Source: Hyperoodon ampullatus | Taxonomy: Eukaryota; Chordata; Mammalia; Artiodactyla; Ziphiidae | Assembly: GCA_949752795.1 (NCBI GenBank) | Contig: CATKHW010000008.1 | Location: 248,001-312,000, forward strand | Length of the DNA: 64,000 bases | Direction: 5' to 3' | In this document: piece after piece, positions 14,601-25,815 of the stretch | How positions within the stretch are numbered: the stretch's first letter is position 1 | How the letters are laid out: each line of letters begins with the position of its first letter | The notes under the pieces: generated by a model | What the model was told of the DNA's origin: nothing | The model's database searches: none | What the model saw: the letters and a program-made list of their open reading frames with translations, nothing else | Position numbers and translations under genes: made by a program

Positions 14601-17163
14601 TGTCATCACAATGCTCCATGACACCTGTTATCACAATGTTCCGTGACTCCAGTCATTACAGTGATTCATAACCTTTCTCATCACAGTGGTCCATGCCCTC
14701 GTCACACAAGGCTCTGTGATCTTTGTCACCACAACGCTCCATGAAATTTTCATCACAATGCTCTGTGTCCCTTGTCATCACAATTCTCCATGCCCTTGTC
14801 ATCAAAATGCTGAATTACACCTGTCATAACAATGCTCCATGAACCCTGCCATCACAATGTTCCATGGCCTTGTCTCCACAAGGCTCCATGGCCCTTGGCA
14901 TCACAATGCTCCAAGACGTCTGTATTCACAATTCTCCATGCCACTTTTCATCTCCATGCTCCATGAACACTGTCATCACAATGCACCATGCCATTCATCA
15001 TAATGATTCATGCTATTTTCATCACAATGAAATCAAAATTCTCCATGTCCTCTGTCATCACAATGCTCCAAACCCTTCTGATCACAATGTTCCATAACAC
15101 TTGTCATCATATGCCCCATGACGCTGGTTATCACAATTATCCATGGTCTTCTCATCACAATGCTCCATGATCTTTGTCATCACAATGCTCAATACACTTA
15201 TCATCACAATGCTCCCTGTCAGTTGTCATCAGTATGCTCCTTGAACACTGTCATGACAAGGCTCCATGCATTTTTCATCACAATGATCCATTCCCTTTTC
15301 ATCACAATGCTCCAAGACCCCTGTAATCACAATGCTCCATGTCCTAGTCATCACAAACCTCCATGACGCATGTCATCAGAATGCTCCATTGCCTTCTCAT
15401 CACAATGCTCCATGCCCTTGTAATCACATTCCTTCAAAACCCCTGTAATCTCAATGCTCCATGCACCTTTTCATCAGAATGCTGCATGCCCTTGTCATCG
15501 CAGTGCTCCATGACCCTTCTCATCGAAAAGTTCCAAGCCCTTGTCATCAAAATGCTCCATTACATTTGTCATCACAATCCTCCATGACACTTGGTATCAC
15601 AATGCTCCATGCCATTGTCATCACAATGGACAATGACATATGTCATCACAATGCTCCCTGACACCTGTCTTCACAATATTCCATGACCTTGTCATCACAA
15701 TGTTCCATGACCTTGTCATCACAATGCTTCATGCCCTTGTCATCACAATGTGCCATGCCCACTGTCATCACAATAATCCATGAAACATGTCAGACCAATG
15801 TTCCATGGTCCTGTCATCACAATGCTCCATGCCCTTGTCATCACAATGCTCCATGACCCCTGTCATCACAATGCTCCACGGCCCCTGTAATCACAATGCT
15901 CCATGCCCTTGTCATCACAAAGCTCCATGACGCATGTCATCAGAATGCTCCATGGCCTTGTCATCACAATGCTCCATGCCCTTGTCATCACAATGCTCCA
16001 AGAGTGCTGTTATCACAATGCTCCATGCCCCTTTTCATCTCAATGCTCCATGAACCCTGTCATCAAAATTCACCATGCCCATCATCATGATGCTTTATGC
16101 TATTGTCATAACAATGAAATCAAAATGCTCCATGACCTCTGTCATCACAATGCTCCAAATCCTTGTGATCTAAATGTTCCATAACACTTATCATCACAAC
16201 ACCCCATGACGCTCGTCATCACAATTATCCATTGTCTTCTCATCACAATGCTCCATGACCTTTGTCATCACAATGCTCAATACTCTTTTCATCACAATGC
16301 TCCCTGACTCTTGTCGTCAGTATGCTCCTTGAACCCTGTCATGACAAGGCTCCATGCCTTTTTCATCACAATGATCCATGCCCTTTTCATCACAGTGCTC
16401 CAAGACCCGTGTAATCACAATGCTCCATACCGTTGTCATCACAATGCTCCGTGATGCATGTCATCAGAACGCTCCATGTCCTTCTCATCCCAATGCTCCA
16501 TGCCCTTGTCATCTCAATGCTCCAAGACCCCTGTAATCACAATGCTCCATGCCCCTTTTCATCAGAATGCTCCATGAGACTTGTCATCACAAGTCTCCAT
16601 GGTCTTATTATCACAATGCTCCAGTACCTTGTCATCACAATGCTCCATGACCCCTGTCATCACAATACTCCTTAAATATTTTCAGCCCACTGCTCCATGC
16701 CCTTCTCATCTCAGTGCTCCGTGACCACTCTCATCACAATGCTCCATGACCACTGTCATCACAACGCTCCATGAATCCTGAAAACACAATGATCCGGGAC
16801 TCTTGTTATCAAAATTCTCCATGACCCTTGTCATCACAATGATCCATGCCGTTGTCATCCCAATGCTCCATGACCACTCTAATCACAATGCTCCTTGAGG
16901 CTTGTCATCACAGTGCTCCATGAAACTTGTCATCACAATGCTCCATGCCTTTGTCAGCAAATGCTACATAATCTTGCTATCACAATGCTCCATGCACTTG
17001 TCATCACAATCCTCCATGACCCTTGGGATCACATTGCTTCATGCCCTTGTCATCTCTCTCTTGCCTTTGTGGTTTTTACAGATTTTCGGATATCCCTTTT
17101 TACCGGTGGGAAGTGACAATTCTTTGTAGTGTGGATTTGCATTGTGTGCTTGCTTGATTGTCA

Positions 17164-17226
17164 ATAAAGGGCGTATGCGTTTTCTCCTGAATATATTCAG
17201 GAGAAAAGTCATACGCCCTTTTTGGC
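17164..17226. repeat. Inverted repeat in L1-satellite monomer (copy 1)
   Basis: The centre is gaatatattc at 17189-17198. Arms of about 28 bp pair with two mismatches near 17208-17209. It lies between a degenerate gatttgcatt motif of L1 type and the element ttggccaag. A strong hairpin or cruciform is possible. Confidence 0.85.
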
Positions 17227-18913
17227 CAAGTGCATCATTGTCGAAGTTGTGATGCTTTTCCTGAGCTTTAAAGGCGATTCTAATTTACCTCTTGAAATAT
17301 GTTTTGTGCATTTCTGCCTCATTTTCAAGTCCACTTCTTTGCCTTTCCTCAACAGATTTTTGGAATTGAGTAGTTCGTTATAACTGCAGGTTTGTGAATT
17401 TCTGTGCCCCTGAGCTCCAATTTTGAAATCCCATTTTTGTGAGCTGACCGCAAATCCACAATATTGCTTCAGGACCTATACTGGTTCCAGGGCTGGCTAT
17501 ACTGGTTCCCTGCTGTTGGCTGAGGCTTTGGTTAATTCTTCTTCCTGAACGGGAAATTAGAGTGACATGTGCCCGTCCAAATGCCTTCATCTACTCTCTG
17601 ATTGTTTCTCCCTCTTCCCTTTCATCCTCCGCACAATTAGCAAACTGTGCGAAACAGGAGGTTATAGGGGTTGACTCTCCAAAGTTGGGAGATTGATAGT
17701 AAAGCAGTTGGAATGCCAAACTGGAGCACAAGGAGAGGAAAAATTAGGAGACTTTTAGAAACCTTTCGCCAAAACAGTGTGTTCATTCACTAGGTTTCCC
17801 ATACATGATATAACTGTAGTGATATTCCCTTCTACCTGGATATTTGGGACCCATGGAATGGTGACATGCATTACTACTTTAAAGGGTGTGCATTTTCTCT
17901 CCCAATCTCACCAGTCCTCTCATTCCCCGGTGTCCAGCCTTATGTCTCTTCCAGCTGTCTTTGCAGATAGGGTCATTCCAGGTTTCATCAGAACCTCTGA
18001 AGGAATTGTGTAAGAATTTCGCTGTTATTTTGTTTTGTTTTTGAAATTCATTTTTATAATGGGGTTGAACTGATTTTCATGGACGTGTTTATGCCAGTCT
18101 AGACACAAATGATTCCCTTACGGAGACATATCAATATATAGGTTTTAAGATTTTAACTAGTCAGATATATTCCTCTGCGGGGAATAGGGGTGTTGAGTCC
18201 CGTTCACTGAGGAAAGTGTAGGTCTTGTCTATTCTGTATTTGGTTTATGGAATGGTACCTGTGCTAATATCAAACTCTGGTTTTATGCATCACCCCACCT
18301 CTACTTTCCCCTTAAGCAGGCATAAGTGTGTTTTCTAAATGTGAGACTCTGTTCTCTTTCCTAATTCAGTTCATGTGTTGTGATGTTGACATTACCTCTA
18401 TAAGTGATTCTTATGATTAGATTCTTTTTCTGTGTGACTTATTGCACTTAGAATCATCGTACCTTAATCCACTCATTATGCTGCTACTGGCCTTATGGCA
18501 CTGATATCACGTCTGAGTGATATTCCGTTGTACAAAATTACCACATGTTCTTTATGCATTTCTCTTTATCGTGGGATATTTTAGGTGTACCGAAGTGGAG
18601 GTTCTTGTATGCAGAGCAGCCCTAAATTTTGGGGTGCCTTTGTCTTGTTGACATTTAGTCTTCCCAAGTCATATACCCATGAGTTGAATTCCCCTTTGCT
18701 CGGCGGCTTTGTATTTTAGATGTTTTAGGAAACAGCATACACTTCTTCAGAGTGGCTCTTGGATATTTATACGCCACCCATCAGGGTGACGAGGCTCCCT
18801 GTTCTCCATGGCCGCTCCTGCATTTCTGGTTTGTACACATTTTTTGGACAGCCTTTCTGAGCAGTGGAAATTGAGACTTCTTTGTTGTGCTGATTTGCAT
18901 TTCCCGCTTGCTT

Positions 18914-18990
18914 GGTTGGCCTAAATCTCTGTATGTGTTTTTTTCCTGAAGATATTCACGAAAAAAACGCATACACCCTTTTGCCCAACT
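18914..18990. repeat. Inverted repeat in L1-satellite monomer (copy 2)
   Basis: Same position in the next monomer, more eroded. The centre reads gaagatattc and the inner arms have become T- and A-rich runs. The outer arms gtatgtgt and acgcatac can still pair with mismatches. Confidence 0.7.
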
Positions 18991-20656
18991 GCATCATTTT
19001 AGAAATTCTGCTGCTTTTCATATGTTTTAACTGTGAGTACAATCTGCCTTTTGAAATCTGTTTCCTGCAATTTTGCCTCTCATTCAGATCTTCTTCGTTG
19101 CCTTACCTGAATATATTTTTGGACGTTGGTTATCATTTATATCATTGCAGGTCTTTGAATTATCTGCTCCTGAGCTCCATTTTTCAACTCGCCTTTATTG
19201 TGAGCTGGCCGCCAAACCATTGTATTGCTTCCGGCCCTATTCTGGTTCTGGGGAGGCAGGCTGAGCCTTTGGTTAATTTTTCTTCCTAATGGGAAATTAG
19301 AGTGACATGTGCCTGTCAAAACTCCTACAGCTAGTCTCTCATTGTTTCCCCCTCTTCCCGCTTATCCTCTGCACAAATTGCAAACTGTGTGAAACAGGAG
19401 GTTAAATTCTCCAAGTGGGGAGATTGTTAGTAATGTGGCTGGAATGGCGAACCCCAGCACCAGGAGATCAAAAATAAGGTGCATTTTAGACACCTTTCCT
19501 GAGCACACGGTGTACGTTCATCTTGGTTTTCCAGGCATGTTTTCGCTGTCAGAAGATTAACTTGAACCTGCAGATTTGGGAACCATGGAATGGGTACCAG
19601 GCAGTATTACTTTAAAGGTCTGCATTTCCTCACCCAGCCTCTCTAACATCTCTTAGCGTGCATAGCTTCCAGCCTTTTATATCATCCTGCTGTGGGTCTA
19701 CATGTGTTCAATCCATGGTACATCATAGCCCTTCAACAAAAGTTGTAAGAATTTTTGTGTGTCTCACTGTTTTTCTAAATATTTTTAAATTTATTTTTAT
19801 ATTGGTTTCAGCTGATTTTCAAAGCTCTGTTTTTTGCTGCTGTACATCCACTTGATTCATGTACTGTGAGACAACAATAAATTCTTTTTCAGATGCTTAC
19901 CAGTCATATGTATTATTTTCCAGTGACTTGAGTGGGCTGAGTGCAGTTCTTTGATGTACCGTGTAGGCCTTGTCAGTTATTCAATTTGGTACTTGGAATG
20001 GTATCTTTGCTAATTTCAACCTCCTGGATAATACCTCACCCCTCCCCACCTTTCCCATTTAGCAGCCTTATGTCTATTTTCTACATATTTGACTATGTTT
20101 CTATTTTGTAATTTATTTCATGTGTAGCCATTTTTGATTCCACCTTTAAGTGACATCTTATGATATGTGTCTTTTTCTTTCTGACATACGTCACTTAGAA
20201 TGATCGTATGTATCTCCTACAGAGTTGTTACAACTGGCCTTATTTCATTCATTTCTGGGTGAGTAATATTCCACTCTACATAAGTACCCCATTTCTTTTA
20301 TCCATTTTCTCCTTCCAGGGACATTTATTTTATATCCAAGTTGAGGCCCTTTTTAACAGAGAGGTGGTAAACGTTGGGGTGCCTGTTTTCTGTCGATTTT
20401 TGTTTTTCCCAAGGTATACGCCCATGAGTGCAAGTGCCCTATGCTCTGTAGCTCATTTTTTCGATGTTTTAGCGAACACAATACACTTCTCCAGAGTGGC
20501 CGTTGTCAAATTACATTTCCACTATCAGCCTCACAGGGCTCCCTTTTCTCCTCACCCTGTCCTGCATTTCGGGTGTTTACACTTTATGTGGATGGCCCTT
20601 CTGACTGATGTGAAGTGATACATTTTGTAGTATTGATTTCCAGTTCCCACCTGTTT

Positions 20657-20730
20657 GGTTGGATAAAAAGTGTGTATGGCCTTTACTTGAATATATTCAG
20701 AAAAAATGCATATGCCCTTTTTGGCCAACT
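20657..20730. repeat. Inverted repeat in L1-satellite monomer (copy 3)
   Basis: The centre gaatatattc is retained. The left arm has tgtgtatggc and the right arm has gcatatgccc, so pairing is partial. The element ttggccaac follows. Confidence 0.7.
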
Positions 20731-21305
20731 GCATCATTGGCGATGTTCAGCCCCTTTTCTTTTGCTTTAATGGGGAGTCCTTTCCACCTCTTCAAATCTG
20801 TTTCCTGCCACTCTCCCTTGCTTACAAGTCCTTTTCTGTGACTTACCTCAAGACATTTTTTGACGATAGATATTTACAACTCTGCAGTTTCATGAATTTT
20901 AGTCCCCCTGAGTTCCATTTTTGAACTTGTGTTTTTGGAAACTGGACACAAAACAGCGGGATTTCCTGTAGCCCTATTCTGTTTCTGTGGGCAATTCTAG
21001 ACTTTGATGAATTTGTCTTCCGGATTGGAAATTAGAGTGGCATGTGCCTGTCCGAACACCTAGGACTTGTCTCTGAATTTTTCTCATCCATCCGTTTCAT
21101 CCTCTGGACAAATTCCAATCTGTGTGCCACAGGATGTGGACGGTGCTGATATCCTCAAGTGAGGAGATTGTTAGGAAAGATGCTGGAGGGGTGAACCCGA
21201 GCAACAAGCGATGAGGAGGTGAGGTGCCTTTTCCAAACGGTTTCCGATCAAACGGTGTACCATCCTCTAGGTGTGACAGGCATGTTTTAGCCATAGGAAT
21301 GGTCC

Positions 21306-21520
21306 CGTGCATGTAAGGAGAACACAAGGGATTTTTCCAAATCAGTGCCTCCCTGAACCCCAAACTGGGGAGTTTTTAAGCTACGGCTACATATATATCC
21401 ATTAAGGGCCTTGGGAAATAGGCAGAGTCCAAACTTTAGATGATTGAAATCTTCAGAGTCAGAAGTGCTCACCATCGGCCTTGCTTAGGTTACATTTTAT
21501 CTGTCATTGATAGATGATGT
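21306..21520. other. Unassigned sequence at the left edge of the insert in the satellite
   Basis: Satellite similarity fades just after the segment catgttttagccataggaat. The following 200 bp show no feature I recognise. A short open frame on the minus strand here has no recognisable domain and I do not call a gene. Confidence 0.5.
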
Positions 21521-21700
21521 CAATAAAAATATCTATTCTTTTTCAGATTATTTCCCCTTATAGGTTATTGCAAAATATTCAGTGTAGTTCCCTGTGCTAT
21601 AGAGTAGTTCCTTGTTGATGATCTGTTTTATATATAGCAGTGTGTATGTGTTAATCCAAAACTGTTAATTTATGCCTTCTCCTAACTTTCCACTTTGGTA
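21520..21700 (-). mobile_element. L1 3' UTR fragment, antisense
   Basis: The stretch ttataggttattgcaaaat, then agttccctgtgctatagag and a tatatagcagtgtgtatgtg segment follows the reverse complement of a mammalian L1 3' region. It is less diverged than the L1 part of the satellite monomer, so it looks like a separate, later insertion or an internal remnant. It ends near 21700 with no poly(A)/poly(T) edge that I can place. Confidence 0.6.
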
Positions 21701-22900
21701 ATAATAAATTATAAGATTTTATACTTCTCAGACATGGGGAAGCTGAAAGAGAGGTATCATTTTCTATGGAAAAGCATTCAAAACAAGATTAAAGCTTCAG
21801 CCAAGAGTATTCGATGTAGATCCTTGGGAATAAATCACTTCATTTCTCTAATGTTGACCTGACAAATAAGACAGACGTCTTCACTAAACTTGCTTATAAT
21901 AAAGTGATGGAAATATCAGATGTAAGTCTTAGAAACATCTTATTTTACCCGAGCCTTATACACTGCTCTAGGATGACTACAGTTTGGCTCACACATCTGT
22001 TCATTGAAGTTACAATGTTCTCAATTTCTGTTACTGATCCTCCACAGTGGACCCCAAAAGGAGTCCCCGTGCCCAGTGTCATTAGAGCCAACAGATCAAG
22101 ACTGAGTTTTGTTCAGAAGCAAAGGAAACTTTATATTTTGAAAACAGAATGGAGAGGTGAGAGCGTGCACTCCCCTGCGAGCTGTGGGCTCGGCTGCTGT
22201 GTAGGGATGCCGGCAGCATCAGCAGGAGGGAGGGGATGGAGCTCTCGAGGCCTGGGTTGGCTGCAGCTCAGGCTCTATGTCGCAGAGTCTGCATGGGACC
22301 CCGCTAGCTGAGGTGTCGACCCAGCCATTCTGCTCTAGGAAATCGGATCTGAAGTGCCGGGTGTGGGACCTCTGCATGCGGAACCCTAGGAGAACGTGAA
22401 ATTAGACAAAGCACAAAGGAAAAACAGGTTAGACTTTATTTTATTGCTCAGATTCTCTTTTTATCTCCCAGGTATTTTTAATGAACGTTGCCAGAGACAA
22501 ACACTTCCTCTGTTTTTTCTCCCGTTCCTCATTCTTGGGGTGCTGAGGGTGAAGACCCCTCTTTTGTAACTGCTTCATGCTGAGGTGGGAGCACTCATAC
22601 ACGGGGGGAGGGGCAAAACTTCTCCCCAGCAGCCTCCAGGTGAGGTTGATTGTCCCAAGGCCTACTGCCTCACTGCTGGTACACCTGAGCACCAGCTTTG
22701 GAAGTGTTATAGATTCTATTGACCTTTAAGGGTCCAGGAAAGAGATGCACAGAGATGCTGCTGTGGCAGGTTTCACCCAACCCCACATTTGTTCGGTGAC
22801 CTTAGGCTGACGAATTTGCCAGCCTAGGTGCTCTGAGCAGTAGTCTGTGCTTTCTTTAATTAGGTCCCTGAATTAATGTACAAACAGCACCATGTGTCAG
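21700..22900. other. Unassigned unique-looking DNA
   Basis: About 1.2 kb with no recognised gene, RNA or named repeat. It contains an open frame on the plus strand at 21904-22311 (135 codons) without a recognisable domain and with no sign of splice or promoter context. The part at 22410-22700 has a T-rich start followed by a C/T-rich stretch and may be the 3' flank or LTR-proximal remnant of the antisense retroviral fragment that follows; I could not show this. Confidence 0.4.
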
Positions 22901-23039
22901 AGCCCTGCCCGCTCAACTCCCAGACAGTCCAGGGTCAGTGGTGATCCAGGACCATGACGTCCACTGAGTCAACGGCCTTTTGAAGTAGCCAGCAGTCCAG
23001 CCAGTCACATTGGCCACCATCACCGCAGTGTCTGTAGGG

Positions 23040-24279
23040 TTTTCTATGGTGAAATCATGATATACTGTTCCTCCGCCAAGCTTGTTATCTCCCGTCTGGG
23101 TGCAGTAAGTCCTCCAAGCAGTAGTCTGCTCTTTCGGGGCACAGACTTGTTTTCTGAGAGAAACTCCAGGTCAAGTGATGGTCACACGAGTCATCTTGGG
23201 GGCCCATTGCCCCCGTTTGTCTCTCTGGAGGTTGGAGTTGGAGGGCCTCCTCACTCGAGGTCAGTGTGTCCGCAGCGAGACCCCTGCAACTTCAGGGCAT
23301 GATGGGTGGTTAGGATCACCACATGGGTTCCTTTTCCCTTAGGAGGGAGCTGGCCTTGCGGGCTGCTGATTTCCAGCTTTTTAGATACCCCAGTATCCTG
23401 GCCTGATGGGGCAGTGGGCAAAGCCCTTGGTGACCATAGTTTATCATACCTGAAGGGCATTCTTGTGTTGCTCCATTTCAAGTGGTCCCAGTTTTTGCAC
23501 TAAGGCTCCAAGGGTGATTAACCTTGACCGGGTATGTAAAGGTCAAAGGGTTTAGCTAAATTAGGGAGTTCCTGGGCAAGGGCCTGAATTGACTGCTCTT
23601 TCCATTCTTGAAAGTCTGCTTCTGGATTCTATTGAAAAGGATCATCATCATTTCATGTCAGTGTTTCATGTAGATGCCCAGGTATTAGACTGTAGTTAGG
23701 GATCCAGATGCATAAAACCTTGGCCTCCCCAGGAACCCCTAAGCTGTCTTCTAGTTTTAGAAGAGGTAAGGCTGCAAATGGCTTCTTCCCTATCCTGGGA
23801 TGCGTTTCTCCGAATATCTGTGAGAATGAAGCCCAGGCATGTCACCTTAGCCTGGGATATTTGAGCCTTTTCCTTGGACACCTTCTATCCTTTCTTGGCT
23901 AGGTAGTTCAGAGGCGTCTTTAGTAGGCCTGGCGATCAGAATGTCATCTGCATATTGAAGGAGGGTTCCCTTTTACAGAGGTAGAACTTTGAGTTCTTTA
24001 GAGGACATTTCCCCAATGATGGTGAGGGGATTCTTGAACCATTGGGGCAGGACGGCCCAGCATTATTGCTTTTGTTGCATGTTGTGTCCTGCCACTCACA
24101 AGCCAAAAGTTCTTGTGACTCTGAGATGAATGGAATACAGAAGAATGCATCATTGAAGTCTAATACTGAATGCCATGGCCTGGTGGATGGTAGTATGACC
24201 AGCAGGGTGTAGGAAATAGGAGCTACTGGATGTATATCCTCGGTGGCTTCACTGACTGTCCTGATATCTTTTACCAGGT
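23040..24279 (-). pseudogene. pol: Gamma-type endogenous retrovirus pol fragment, antisense and broken
   Basis: Read on the minus strand, 24279 down to about 23530 resembles the reverse transcriptase of gamma-type retroviruses. A VLDFNDAFFCIP segment lies near 24133-24168 and a LLQYADDILIA segment near 23930-23963, so both catalytic-site motifs (the first Asp and YADD) are visible. A thumb/connection-like segment follows at 23881-23530. A piece near 23340-23250 (VVILTTHHALKLQG) looks like the integrase C-terminus, so RNase H and most of integrase appear to be deleted. The two catalytic motifs are in different frames, the next segment is in another, and stops are frequent. It is an old, dead copy. 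No LTRs could be assigned. The boundaries and the integrase call are less certain than the reverse transcriptase. Confidence 0.75.
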
Positions 24280-24282
24280 CTC

Positions 24283-24490
24283 CAGCAGCCCATGGGGCTC
24301 TCGTGGTCAGGCCAATACCAGGATATGGAGCTCACCTGGCCTGCGCCGCCCACCCCAAAGCCCACGGGGCTCACGTGGTCGTCCCTCCCAGTGTATGGAG
24401 CTCACCTGTGCAGCTACCCAGCAGCCCATGGGGCTCTCCTAGTCAGGCCCTTCCCAGGATAGAGAGCTCCCCTGGGCCTGTACACCAGCA
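24283..24490. repeat. Three-copy GC-rich tandem repeat (64-72 bp)
   Basis: The motif cccatggggctc or cccacggggctc occurs at 24289, 24361 and 24425, each followed by a related segment with ggagctcacctg or gagagctcccctg. The periods are 72 and 64 bp. It abuts the truncated end of the retroviral fragment at about 24279, so the tandem repeat and the break may be connected. Confidence 0.7.
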
Positions 24491-25620
24491 GGGATGGACA
24501 TATAGGAACTGTGCACATAGCCCACCTTGCAGAGAAACCCCAGCTCACCTGTCGCTCACAGCTGACACAGAACACCTCAGAGCAGGACTTGAACTAACAA
24601 ACAGCAGCTCTGACAGTTCTCTGACCCTGGGTATCACTCTGTGTGGCCTCTCTCTGCCTGCTCTTCCAGACACTTCCACTGCAACCAGGGCACCAGGCCT
24701 CTGTCTCCACACATCATCACTCCTCTCCCTGACTCCTGGGTTCCTCTCATTAGGATAGGGTCTTCTTGAAGTTGTTTTCCACTCATAGACCAGATAAAAT
24801 GATAAGAAAACAAGCCGTAGCTGCAGCCCCTTGTCTATCCTGACTCTCAGGAGCCCACACCTTTTCCTTGGGCCTGGCCCGTTTAGCAAGGTTCATTTTC
24901 TGAAACTGTGAGCCCCTGAGGGGTGAGGATTGGCTGATTTGGGCAGCCTGACACTGCCTGCCAGCCCTCCCCAGGTGTGCCTGGGTTGAGGTCAATATAA
25001 AGACCTCTCCAGTCAGCAGGAGCTCCTGTAGCTGTGCCTGATGCCATATTCTATGCCCCGTCAGCAGTGTCGGGGCTGGGGTGGTGGGAGGGAGTGAGGG
25101 GCCGTGGCTTTGTGGGTGGCCCAGTGTGAGTGGGGCTCTGCTGGACTTCCTGCAGGAGTTGCCAGGCTGCCACCTGCTAAAGAAGAGGATGTGTCACCCA
25201 TACATGCCGTTGGAATTTCTCCCCAGCAGAGGTGAGGAAGTAAAAAAGCAGTGGGGGCCGTGGCAGGAGGGGTATCTCAGGCAGGGAAATGGAAAGCTTC
25301 CAGAAGAGCATCTGCGGCCAGGACCATCCTGGCTGGCCTGCAGGCACCAAGTCGGCCTGCGTGCTGTCGCTTGTGTGGCTCCACAGCCCTTCCTCTAGGC
25401 TTGCAAGTTCTTGTACATATTCAGGTGTTTTACCTGGAAAGGGTGGGAAGAGTTCAGCTGCAGCAGGATTGTGGCTCAGCTCACATTTACTTACAGACGC
25501 CTCAGCACAGTCCCCCAGCTTTGCAATGAGGATGCTCCTTGAGGGGGGGAACGCTGCTGACTGCATGGGAGATGATTTCCCACCTCTTACCAACTTAAGA
25601 ATTTTTTACCACTGGAGCAA
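24490..25620. other. Unassigned GC-richer DNA between the retroviral fragment and the L1 copies
   Basis: About 1.1 kb, clearly richer in G and C than the surrounding repeats. Open frames on both strands (for example 25289-25702 plus and 25177-25593 minus) overlap each other and show no domain, signal peptide or repeat that I recognise. It could be a remnant of single-copy DNA or of an unrecognised LTR. No confident gene call is possible. Confidence 0.4.
24925..25025 (+). promoter_or_regulatory. Core-promoter-like CCAAT and TATA arrangement
   Basis: An inverted CCAAT box (attgg at 24929-24933) is followed 60-65 bp later by aatataaaga at about 24993-25002, then a GC-rich stretch. The spacing fits an RNA polymerase II promoter, either of an LTR or of a lost gene. 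No downstream exon is recognisable, so function is unproven and chance is possible. Confidence 0.3.
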
Positions 25621-25815
25621 GTGCCCTGATACGATTTTCCTGTTTATAACTGGTGGTTTCTGTTTTTTGTTTTTTTCCTTTTTTCTTTTTGGTTCAACTT
25701 AGATTTTATTTATTCCTCTTTTTTTAATTTAGAGATATAAATATAGACATAATGCATTAATATAACGACGTCTATATGAAGGGAAAAACTTTTTTCTGTT
25801 TTATTTTATTAAATG
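25620..25815. other. T-rich, low-complexity stretch next to the L1 3' end
   Basis: Long runs of T and A with tttattta motifs. On the minus strand this is A-rich and lies just beyond the 3' end of the following L1 copy, so part of it is probably an eroded poly(A) tail. Confidence 0.6.

Larger units (their letters stand above)
1..17055. repeat. 24/25-bp minisatellite array, left segment
   Basis: About 690 head-to-tail copies of a short unit. The core is tcatcacaatgctccatg (18 bp), followed by a tail such as cccttg (24-bp unit) or acccctg (25-bp unit). All copies I read point the same way. Variants recur in a fixed order, for example gaaatcaaaatgctcc, ctccgtgactccag and cactagtcatcacaatactc, which shows a higher-order repeat. 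The plus strand is C-rich (about 9 C to 3 G per unit), so strand asymmetry is constant across the array. No open frame looks like a gene: the 24-bp unit keeps frames open and the 25-bp unit closes them. I do not recognise the unit as a named family. The array stops at about 17055 inside a unit, where L1-derived satellite begins. Confidence 0.95.
17056..21305. repeat. L1-derived satellite of about 1.75 kb, 2.4 monomers
   Basis: Monomers can be phased on the element ttggccaactgcatcat or its variants at 17222, 18981 and 20721, giving periods of 1759 and 1740 bp. The monomer has two halves. From about +0 to +870 after that element I recognise no repeat family. From about +870 to the next element the sequence is antisense L1 (3' UTR then ORF2 end), much diverged. 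A tandem satellite of about 1,760 bp built on L1 is known from cetaceans as the common cetacean satellite; the identification here rests on period and L1 content, not on an alignment. The third monomer breaks off at about 21305. The block starts in mid-monomer at about 17056. Confidence 0.85.

Noticed and set aside
1..17055. CRISPR array (regular short repeats with variable pieces between)
   Set aside because: Variable parts are only 6-7 bp, repeats are degenerate, and the flanking L1 elements show a mammalian genome.
17164..17226. Intrinsic transcription terminator (hairpin followed by T run)
   Set aside because: The same hairpin recurs in each satellite monomer of a eukaryotic genome and has no gene upstream.
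21904..22311. 135-codon open frame as a gene
   Set aside because: No recognisable domain, no supporting promoter or splice structure, and it lies in an insert full of dead elements.
24243..24758. 171-codon plus-strand open frame as a gene
   Set aside because: It begins inside the antisense retroviral fragment and runs through the GC-rich 64-72 bp repeat. Overlapping open frames on the other strand are equally long for their size, as expected in GC-rich DNA.
25177..25593. 138-codon minus-strand open frame as a gene
   Set aside because: It overlaps plus-strand open frames of similar length and shows no family features. I cannot support a product.
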